DNA from: a virus
Length of the DNA: 47,053 nt
Reading direction: 5' to 3' (one strand)
IMG/VR virus record: IMGVR_UViG_3300010430_006897
Location: 1-47,053 of that record
A program made the translations under genes and the position numbers. Every line of letters starts with the position of its first letter. Position 1 is the stretch's first letter. Under the pieces are notes generated by a model that saw only the letters and a program-made list of their open reading frames with translations, made no database searches and had not been told where the DNA came from. Below are positions 23,921-30,096 of this stretch, piece after piece.

Positions 23921-24226
23921 ATGACCCGCCTGAACCCGCAGACAACGCCCCGCCAAGAACTTCACGCCGAGAAGGCACGCCGCAGTGAGACCGGTTCCGC
24001 CACCGGTTCGAGGAACCGGTCGAACGAGGCAGCTTTGAACGCTTTCATCGGCAAGAAGGCCGAGATCGACGAGATGCTCGCCCGGCTCCAGAGCCTCAGC
24101 GACGATCATTTCAACTGCCATCCCGACGAGATCGGCTGGGCCACCGTTGGCAGCCTCGAGCACTACGCCAGCCTGCTGAAGCGCATCACCGACAGCGCCT
24201 TCGGCGAAGGCGAATACGCGGAGTGA
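23921..24226 (+). CDS. conserved hypothetical, first gene of a three-gene operon
   Basis: A 101-aa protein: a basic disordered N-terminus (RQELHAEKARRSETGSATGS), then a helical part EAALNAFIGKKAEIDEMLAR and DDHFNCHPDEIGWATVGSLE. No named family comes to mind. It starts after AAGGAG with eight bases spacing. The next gene overlaps its stop (GTGA) or starts six bases later. The block through 25032 is transcribed away from the late genes and ends in a terminator. Confidence 0.7.
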   Translation: MTRLNPQTTPRQELHAEKARRSETGSATGSRNRSNEAALNAFIGKKAEIDEMLARLQSLSDDHFNCHPDEIGWATVGSLEHYASLLKRITDSAFGEGEYAE

Positions 24227-24231
24227 GCCCG

Positions 24232-24420
24232 ATGATCAGCACCCTTGCAGAGCGCTACAACCGCGCGGCCACCCGCCTCATGCCGCACATGGGCAGCGAC
24301 CTTCAGGTCGACCCGAGCATCAACACCGCGAGCGAGATCGACGAAATCGTGTTTCGCCGCAGCGAATATCTCGGCGGCATGGCGGCCGTCCTGCTTGCCC
24401 TGATCACGCGCGACGACTGA
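24232..24420 (+). CDS. conserved hypothetical small protein
   Basis: A 62-aa protein from ATG 24232 (MISTLAERYNRAATRLMPHM), ending EYLGGMAAVLLALITRDD with a mildly hydrophobic helix. A GTG at 24223 would overlap the upstream stop as GTGA and add three residues, so either start is possible. It is acidic and helical. Function unknown. Its place is between two genes of the same short operon. Confidence 0.62.
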   Translation: MISTLAERYNRAATRLMPHMGSDLQVDPSINTASEIDEIVFRRSEYLGGMAAVLLALITRDD

Positions 24421-24440
24421 GCCATCGCACGTCGGTCCCG

Positions 24441-24459
24441 GCCCGCCCAAATGGCGGGC
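24441..24459. repeat. inverted repeat in the gap before the DUF3489 gene
   Basis: GCCCGCC (24441-24447) and GGCGGGC (24453-24459) form a perfect 7-bp stem with the loop CAAAT. No T-run follows, so it is more likely an RNA-processing or attenuating hairpin between the second and third genes than a full terminator. Confidence 0.5.
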
Positions 24460-24510
24460 TCGCCTCGGTAGAAGCCACGCATACCGCGCGGCGGAGCCAC
24501 GGAGGCAAAC

Positions 24511-25032
24511 ATGACCAAACTCACCGACACCCAAGCCATCATTCTCAGCGCCGCAGCCCAACGCGACGGCCATATCGCCTTGCCGCTGCCCGACAGCCTG
24601 CGCGGCGGGGCCGCCGCCAAGGTGGTTGGTGCAATGTGCGCCAAAGGCCTCATCGAAGAGGTCGAGGCCGATATGCGCAACGGCGAGCCCGTCTGGCGCG
24701 AAACCGGCGACGGTCACGGCATCACGCTGGTCGCGACCGACGCAGGCCTCGCCGCCATCGGCATCGAAACTAACAGCGAGGAAGTCAAACCGACCGAGGA
24801 TGCAGCACCCAAGACCCCCACGCCGCGCGAGGGCACCAAGCAGGCCACCCTCATCGCCATGTTGCGCGCGCCAGACGGCGCAACCATCGCGGAAATCATG
24901 GCCGTAACCGGATGGCAGTCACACACGGTGCGCGGCGCGATGTCCGGCACGCTCAAGAAAAAGCTCGGGCTCGAAGTGACCTCGGAGAAGGTCGAGGATC
25001 GGGGCCGCGTTTACAAACTGCCCGCCGCCTGA
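24511..25032 (+). CDS. DUF3489-domain protein with winged-helix-like repeats
   Basis: A 173-aa protein. The N-terminal half (LTDTQAIILSAAAQRDGHIA, then LVATDAGLAAIGIE) and the C-terminal half (GTKQATLIAMLRAPDGATIA, EIMAVTGWQSHTVRGAMSG, LKKKLGLEVTSEKVEDRGRV) each resemble a winged helix-turn-helix. The latter is the DUF3489 signature. DNA binding is likely; the target is unknown. CGGAGG lies before the ATG. A clear terminator follows, so this is the last gene of the small plus-strand operon. Confidence 0.82.
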   Translation: MTKLTDTQAIILSAAAQRDGHIALPLPDSLRGGAAAKVVGAMCAKGLIEEVEADMRNGEPVWRETGDGHGITLVATDAGLAAIGIETNSEEVKPTEDAAPKTPTPREGTKQATLIAMLRAPDGATIAEIMAVTGWQSHTVRGAMSGTLKKKLGLEVTSEKVEDRGRVYKLPAA

Positions 25033-25056
25033 CGCTCAGGGTCCAACACACAGATG

Positions 25057-25088
25057 ACCGCCGTCCCGCTGGGGCGGCGGTTTCATTG
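25057..25088 (+). terminator. Rho-independent terminator of the 23921-25032 operon
   Basis: An 11-bp stem (ACCGCCGTCCC, loop GCT, GGGGCGGCGGT; one G-U pair; 25057-25081) is followed by TTTCATT. It separates the plus-strand operon from the convergent gene ending at 25091. Confidence 0.75.
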
Positions 25089-25090
25089 CG

Positions 25091-25864
25091 TCACAAAGAA
25101 ACGTTCCAGTATTCGAGCACTTTCTGAACTTCATCCCTAGGATAATGCGGGCCAGCAGATGTCAGATCCTTGCGAATGGCAGTCTTCCTGCGGTCCGCTG
25201 ACGTCTTGATCCGCGCCGAGAACTTGGCAGTCCCCATCGGAAGCGAATTTCGATCCTGTCTTGGCCAGCTGCTGGGATAGGCGTCCCAATCGGCCCATTC
25301 CTCGACTTGATCCGCGATGTCCGCAACATCGTCATGGTCGCAGGACCAGCCATAGAGATGGTGCGCACAAACACGAAGCATCATCTTCACTTCGGTCATT
25401 ACGTCGGTGAATGCCTTCAATGGCGTCGGCAGCAAGACCATGTTCGCTACGCATGAAAATAAGCGTCGATCCTGAACCACAGCGTTGCTGACCTGATAAG
25501 CGGCATCATCAACACCCCAGATATGGCAGCATGACCAATTCGGCCGTTCTGTTGCCCGCAGCCCCAAAGCCAGTGTCAGCGCCTTGTTCGCGTGCGTGTT
25601 GCCTTCGGATTTGTGAATGCTAACGCCCGTCTGACGATTGCGGTTCATCTGCGGCTCGGACCAATTTGCCTTGTAGAACAAGCCACGCCGCGCATGCTCC
25701 GGATACCAGACAGGCAGATATCCGAAAGTATTTGGATCGACCCATCTCGCAGTGCGCTCGATCAGTCCCATTACATCCCTCAGGCTCAGCTCTTGCCGCA
25801 GAGCTTCCAGGCCATCTGGAAGCAACTCCTGATCAGTCTTTTCCCCGTCTGGTTTCTTCAACAA
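25091..25864 (-). CDS. uncharacterised protein with HNH-like motif, possible nuclease
   Basis: A 257-aa protein. The central part shows NTHANKALTLALGL, then NWSCCHIWGVDD, then DRRLFSCVANMVLLPTPLKA. A His-rich turn followed some 20 residues later by N-hydrophobic-LLP is how the beta-beta-alpha metal core of some HNH restriction enzymes looks, but zinc or metal ligands cannot be assigned confidently. A second Cys/His cluster follows (RVCAHHLYGWSCDHDD). The nominal start is TTG 25864. The frame stays open upstream to 25913 with coding-like sequence, so the real start is uncertain. GC is lower than its neighbours. It lies near two methyltransferase genes on the same strand. Confidence 0.55.
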   Translation of the reverse strand: MLKKPDGEKTDQELLPDGLEALRQELSLRDVMGLIERTARWVDPNTFGYLPVWYPEHARRGLFYKANWSEPQMNRNRQTGVSIHKSEGNTHANKALTLALGLRATERPNWSCCHIWGVDDAAYQVSNAVVQDRRLFSCVANMVLLPTPLKAFTDVMTEVKMMLRVCAHHLYGWSCDHDDVADIADQVEEWADWDAYPSSWPRQDRNSLPMGTAKFSARIKTSADRRKTAIRKDLTSAGPHYPRDEVQKVLEYWNVSL

Positions 25865-25989
25865 ATCAGTCTCGATCCGGTTTCGCTTCGGGCCGACAAA
25901 ACCGGCGGTTACTCAAAGGTGACATTTTTTAAACAATACGATCTTAATGAGTTAGCGACAACACAGAAGCAATACCGCGTGAATGCAGG

Positions 25990-26226
25990 CTATTGCGGAC
26001 GCCTCTTTGCCGACGCAACACGAAGTGCCTCGAACACCCGCCGCAGCGCGAAGGATCGGGCGATGCTCACCAAAGTGAAGATCGCGCCCATTTTCAGGTT
26101 CTGCGCCAGTGTCGTGTGCAACCCGAAGATCGGAAAGATCAGGATCTGCGTGGCGACTGCGACGCCGTAGCCGACAAGCACATTGGCGACGGCCTCGGCA
26201 AGCGACATGAGGCGTGACTGTTTCAT
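25990..26226 (-). CDS. DUF7220-like small membrane protein
   Basis: A 78-aa protein: MKQSRLMSLAEAVANVLVGY, then two hydrophobic stretches (GVAVATQILIFPIFGL and KMGAIFTLVSIARSFALRR). The opening QSR.MSL.EA.ANV..GY is highly characteristic of a small phage family that I recall as DUF7220. It probably sits in the inner membrane with both ends inside. Its role is unknown; an exclusion or holin function is only speculation. It follows the C5-methyltransferase gene by 12 bases, so co-transcription is likely. Confidence 0.78.
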   Translation of the reverse strand: MKQSRLMSLAEAVANVLVGYGVAVATQILIFPIFGLHTTLAQNLKMGAIFTLVSIARSFALRRVFEALRVASAKRRPQ

Positions 26227-26238
26227 ACCGGCCCCTCT

Positions 26239-27414
26239 TCAGCCATCGGCCAGTAATTCAGCTGCGAGAGTTCGCAGCGCATGCGCGGCAACCAGTGGGA
26301 CCACGCCGTTTCCACAGAGCCGAAGGCGGTCCACCCGATGGGCCAGCCCATCAGCGCCTCGACGAATGCTGGGTTCAGCGTCCGGCGCGGTTCGGAGGTA
26401 TCGCACCCAGCCATCGGCGTCACCAGGACCTGGCGGCCAAGCAGGCCGTTCACCGGCGTGTTCGCCAAGCTCGTCGCCCCATCCTTGTGATCGCGCGCTG
26501 TCGGCGTCATCCACATCTGGCTGGCGTTCGTCAGATCGGCCGATTTGCGATTGCCCGCGCTCGGCTTGTTGCCGTCGGTCGCCATGGGTGTCGGCCAATC
26601 CCGGGCCATCCCGTCCAGACCCTTCTCGTGTTTCCGGGCACCGCCCCGGCTGCGGAAGCTGTCGGTCTGCGGCGTCGGCCACATGGCGGCCGAGGTCGCC
26701 AGGTTCATTCCGTGCTTGCCCGCCGACTGCGATGGCGTCGGCTTCGTCTGCCGGTTCTCGTTGGCGCTCGCCCGTGGCGTCGGCCAGAGCTGCAGCATCT
26801 CCGTCCGGTTCCCGCCGCTCGAGCGGGTCCCGGAGCAGGCGCGCGGGGTCGGCCAGTTGGTGGCCTTCCCGATGGGCAAGGATGAAGAGCCGCTCGCGCT
26901 TGTGGGGCGCACCGACTTCCGCCGCCGTGAAGAGGCCTGCCGCAAGGCGGTAGCCCATGCCGACCAGTCCTCCGGCGACTTCGGGGAAGCCGAGGCGGAG
27001 ATGATGGGCGACATTCTCGAGGAAGACGAAGGGCGGCTCGACCTCGCCAATGATCCGCGCGACATGGGGCCAGAGGTGGCGCGGGTCGTCCGCGCCCCGG
27101 CGTTTGCCCGCGACAGAGAACGGCTGGCACGGATAGCCCGCAGTGACGATGTCCACCGCGCCGCGCCACGGGCGGCCGTCGAAGCTGGCAACATCGTCCC
27201 AGACAGGCGCTGGATCCAGGGCCGCCTCTTCCATCCGTGCCACGAGAATGGCCGCGGCGTAGGTTTCCCGTTCGATATGGCCCACAGTTCGATAGCCGGG
27301 CAAAGCGATGGTGAGCCCGAGGTCCAGCCCGCCTGCACCGGAACAGAGCGAGAGGCCGAACAGGTCTCCGGCTCCGAAAGCGCGTCCGGAGGGATGTAAA
27401 GCCAGGTCATGCAT
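26239..27414 (-). CDS. C5-cytosine DNA methyltransferase
   Basis: A 391-aa protein. C5-methyltransferase motifs are clear: motif I LSLCSGAGGLDLGL (21-34), motif IV TAGYPCQPFSVAGKR with nucleophile Cys96, motif VI FLENV (131-135), motif VIII GAPHKRERLFILA (168-180) and motif X LCGNGVVPLVAAHA near the end. It transfers a methyl group to C5 of cytosine, probably protecting phage DNA. The region about 185-340 is low-complexity (repeated ADA/ADG, R, E and Q). The same DNA in another frame encodes phage-methylase-like sequence, so the true course of the target-recognition region is uncertain. A compensated frame change should be considered. The next gene upstream ends four bases before its ATG. Confidence 0.82.
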   Translation of the reverse strand: MHDLALHPSGRAFGAGDLFGLSLCSGAGGLDLGLTIALPGYRTVGHIERETYAAAILVARMEEAALDPAPVWDDVASFDGRPWRGAVDIVTAGYPCQPFSVAGKRRGADDPRHLWPHVARIIGEVEPPFVFLENVAHHLRLGFPEVAGGLVGMGYRLAAGLFTAAEVGAPHKRERLFILAHREGHQLADPARLLRDPLERREPDGDAAALADATGERQREPADEADAIAVGGQARNEPGDLGRHVADAADRQLPQPGRCPETREGSGRDGPGLADTHGDRRQQAERGQSQIGRSDERQPDVDDADSARSQGWGDELGEHAGERPAWPPGPGDADGWVRYLRTAPDAEPSIRRGADGLAHRVDRLRLCGNGVVPLVAAHALRTLAAELLADG

Positions 27415-27418
27415 CGCC

Positions 27419-28672
27419 TCAGCGTGGGTTGGCCGTCAGATCGGCGAAACTCTCGCCGGTCCTGTCCAGCACGGCCTCTTGGCCGGTGAACTGTTGCCAG
27501 CGCTGCACGGCGACATCGACATAGGCCGGGTTCAATTCGATCCCGAAGCACACACGGCCCGTGGTCTCTGCCGCGATCAGCGTGGTGCCCGATCCCATGA
27601 AGGGCTCGTAGACCGCCTGGCCCGGGCTGGAATTGTTTAGGATCGGCCGACGCATGCATTCGACGGGTTTCTGGGTCCCGTGCACGGTTTCCGCGTCCTG
27701 ATCCTTGTTGGCGATCTGCCACAGCGTGGTCTGCTTGCGGTCGCCCGCCCAATGGCCCTTGCCGGTCTTTTTAACGGCGTAGAGGCAGGGTTCGTGCTGC
27801 CAATGATAGTCACCGCGGCTCAACACCAGGCGATCCTTGGCCCATATGATCTGGGACCGGATGTTGAATCCGGAGGCCTCGAGGCTTTCCGCGACTGTCG
27901 TCGCATGCAGCGCGCCATGCCAGACATAAGCGACGTCACCCGGGAATAGCGCCCAGGCCTCGCGCCAGTCAGCGCGGTCGTCATTCAGCACCTTGCCGGT
28001 CCGCTTGGTGGCGGCAGCGCCTGCCTTGTTGCGCCAGCCAGGATCATATTCGACGCCGTAAGGCGGGTCTGTCACCATCAGCAGCGGTGTCACATCGCCG
28101 AGCAGACGCTCGACATCGGTGGCCACCGTCGCGTCTCCGCACAGCAACCGATGCTTGCCAAGCACCCAGAGATCGCCGGGGCGGCTGATCGGGGTCTCGG
28201 TGGCCTCCGGAACGTCGTCCTCGCCTTCTCGGGACGCGGCCTCGGTGTCGACATCTCCGGCCAACAACTCCTCAAGTTCAGCATCCTCGAATCCGATGAG
28301 CGACAAGTCGTAGTCCGCAGCCAGCAGGTCGTTCAGCTCGGCTGACAGCAGTGCCTCATCCCAGGTTCCGAGTTCTGTCAGCTTGTTGTCCGCGATCCGA
28401 TAGGCCCGGCGTTGCGCCTCGGTCAGGTGTCCCAGCACAATCACTGGGGCCTCGGTCAGCCCCAGCTGCGTGGCGGCCAGCACACGGCCATGTCCCGCGA
28501 TCAACTCGCCATCGTCGGCGACCAGGCACGGAACCGTCCAGCCGAACTCCGCCATGCTGGCAGCGATCTTCGCGACCTGATCCGCGCCATGCGCCTTTGC
28601 GTTCTTCGCATAGGGCTGGAGCTTGGCCAGCGGCCACATCTCGATCGCATCCGGGGCAAAGCTCAGGGTCAT
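27419..28672 (-). CDS. ParB-domain DNA methyltransferase (DPPY type)
   Basis: A 417-aa protein. Residues about 8-130 form a ParB/sulfiredoxin-like domain (LAKLQPYAKNAKAHGADQV, then ELIAGHGRVLAATQLGL). Residues 165-400 form an amino-methyltransferase with DPPYG (202-206) and, later, FMGSGTTLIAAE. The order catalytic motif then SAM motif marks the beta class (N6-adenine or N4-cytosine). Phages often encode this fusion as an orphan methylase that protects their DNA or influences packaging. The specificity is unknown. No restriction partner is attached, unless the unknown gene at 25091 is one. Confidence 0.92.
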   Translation of the reverse strand: MTLSFAPDAIEMWPLAKLQPYAKNAKAHGADQVAKIAASMAEFGWTVPCLVADDGELIAGHGRVLAATQLGLTEAPVIVLGHLTEAQRRAYRIADNKLTELGTWDEALLSAELNDLLAADYDLSLIGFEDAELEELLAGDVDTEAASREGEDDVPEATETPISRPGDLWVLGKHRLLCGDATVATDVERLLGDVTPLLMVTDPPYGVEYDPGWRNKAGAAATKRTGKVLNDDRADWREAWALFPGDVAYVWHGALHATTVAESLEASGFNIRSQIIWAKDRLVLSRGDYHWQHEPCLYAVKKTGKGHWAGDRKQTTLWQIANKDQDAETVHGTQKPVECMRRPILNNSSPGQAVYEPFMGSGTTLIAAETTGRVCFGIELNPAYVDVAVQRWQQFTGQEAVLDRTGESFADLTANPR

Positions 28673-29008
28673 GCGGGTCGGTTCGCCTCAATCGGGTGGA
28701 CTCCGGACACCGGCAGCCAGCCTGGACTCCCCAAGGGGTCCAGCGGCCACCGGGCATAACCGGTGCCAAAGGTTTGTTTTGTTGTAGTTTTCAGCGGATC
28801 GAGGGTGGATGCCTGCTAGGGGTGGCTTCCCAAAAAACCGGCCCTGTCGCTAGCGATATTGCGCGCTTCGCCCGCCCGTATACGTTTCGGGCCAGGAAGG
28901 ACCCGCGAACGCGCTTTGCGACCGCCTCGCGCACCTCGCGAACTTACCAGTCACATACCGGCCGGATCGCAAAAGTGTCTGGAAGAAAATTGTGCGGCGG
29001 CCGAAGCA
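28673..29008. other. 336-base gap with two hairpins, no gene seen
   Basis: No convincing coding sequence on either strand. Near the methyltransferase start are two inverted repeats: CTGGAC/GTCCAG arms with CCCC-AA-GGGG at 28722-28743, and CACCGG/CCGGTG with a 6-base loop at 28748-28765. A T-rich run (28771-28791) follows on the plus strand. On the minus strand these would lie in the 5' leader of the ParB-methyltransferase transcript. The rest has no feature I can support. Confidence 0.45.
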
Positions 29009-29473
29009 TCAAAGTGCCGGGTCGTCAGCACGCGCAAGATCGATGACCTGTTGCATGGAGAGTCGCGGATTGATCCGGCGGTTGTTCAAGCGATGAGAGA
29101 TCAGGCAAAGCCCATAGACCCAGTGGTGATGGGCAGACGCGCGCTGCAGACCGACCGTCCGGCAGATCTCGCGCCAACGATACCCATAGGCCCGCAGCCA
29201 GACGATCTTGCCGTCTTGCGGCTCGAGCCCCGCGGTCCAGGTCAGTGTTTCTTCCATCCTGCTGATGGATTGCGGCGATGGAAGTACGCGCATCTTCCTC
29301 GGCTCTTGCCCGACCTTGTCCGCGAAACTGTGAACGATCTCTGGCCAGGTGCTGAAGTACCCTAGGATACGTAGCTCCGGCAGCCGTTTGAGCACGAAGG
29401 CCGCCTCGGATAACCGGGCTTCGACCAGTCCCGCGGACCAGACCACGCTGTGCGACTTCGCTTGTGCGTTCAT
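29009..29473 (-). CDS. DUF6362-family protein
   Basis: A 154-aa protein: VVWSAGLVEARLSEAAFVLK, then ISRMEETLTWTAGLEPQDGK, IVWLRAYGYRWREICRTVGL and a helix-turn-helix-like stretch RASAHHHWVYGLCLISHRLN. The S-R-M-E-E and W.RA.G.RW..IC patterns are those I recall for DUF6362. The C-terminal part resembles sigma region 4 or a terminase-like HTH, so DNA binding is likely. It overlaps the RuvC-like gene by ATGA and is probably co-transcribed with the replication genes upstream. Confidence 0.8.
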   Translation of the reverse strand: MNAQAKSHSVVWSAGLVEARLSEAAFVLKRLPELRILGYFSTWPEIVHSFADKVGQEPRKMRVLPSPQSISRMEETLTWTAGLEPQDGKIVWLRAYGYRWREICRTVGLQRASAHHHWVYGLCLISHRLNNRRINPRLSMQQVIDLARADDPAL

Positions 29474-30093
29474 CGCGGTCCGCCTTTCGCGTCGAGAGCC
29501 CAGAGAAGAAGCGCAAGCGCGTCGGCCTCGTTGTCATCCTCTGGAGAAAAGCCACGCTGCCGGATCGCTTCGATCATGGCGGCCTTGTTCGCGTTGCCCT
29601 TGCCGGTGGCAAATCGTTTGATGGTGCCCACGGGCACGCCCTCGTAGGGGATGCCGCGCAACTCCGCCCATGCGGTGAGCGTGGCCATGAGCCCGCCATA
29701 GACGTGGCTTGCATCGGTGCCGGCGTGTCGGCGGACTTCCTCGAACCAGATTGCGGAAATAGGCCCTGAAAGCCTGTCGAGTTCAGTGATCCAGTTGGTG
29801 AAGCGCAAGTATCGCATGCCGCCACCGTCGAAGCGTCGTGGACGAAAACACGCGGTTCCGCTGACGATCAGCCCGTCCGCGCCGCGCAATGCCCAGCCGG
29901 TCGCCGTGCCGAGATCGAGGGCGAGCACGGGATGGGGCAGCGCATCTTCAGCCCGCGATCTCAGGTCGCTGGCGGGTGTGACGGGTGTGACGGTTTGTTT
30001 GGTAACTCCGTTACGGACGCGCGTATGCGCGCGCGTGACGGTTATATGGGTATGACCCGTCACATCCGTCGCGGTCTCTGATTTTATTGACAT
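29470..30093 (-). CDS. RuvC-like Holliday junction resolvase
   Basis: A 207-aa protein with the RNase H fold of phage RuvC enzymes: Asp60 in VLALDLGTATGWAL, an acidic pair in SAIWFEEVRRH (118-119), and EDDNEADALALLLWA near the C-terminus, giving the DEDD-type metal site. It would resolve branched DNA before packaging. The first 48 residues are unusual, with V-T repeats (VTKQTVTPVTPASD) encoded by a cluster of GTGACGG repeats. An internal start near residue 45 would give a normal-length resolvase. It lies three bases after the primase stop. Confidence 0.87.
   Translation of the reverse strand: MSIKSETATDVTGHTHITVTRAHTRVRNGVTKQTVTPVTPASDLRSRAEDALPHPVLALDLGTATGWALRGADGLIVSGTACFRPRRFDGGGMRYLRFTNWITELDRLSGPISAIWFEEVRRHAGTDASHVYGGLMATLTAWAELRGIPYEGVPVGTIKRFATGKGNANKAAMIEAIRQRGFSPEDDNEADALALLLWALDAKGGPR
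29976..30063. repeat. cluster of GTGACGG repeats near the start of the resolvase gene
   Basis: GTGTGACGG occurs in tandem at 29976-29984 and 29985-29993. GTGACGG recurs at 30035-30041 and, inverted, at 30057-30063; the last two could pair as a stem. An alternating GC/CG tract (about 30017-30036) lies between. It could be an iteron-like or regulatory cluster, or simply reflect V-T-rich coding. Confidence 0.55.
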
Positions 30094-30096
30094 TTT

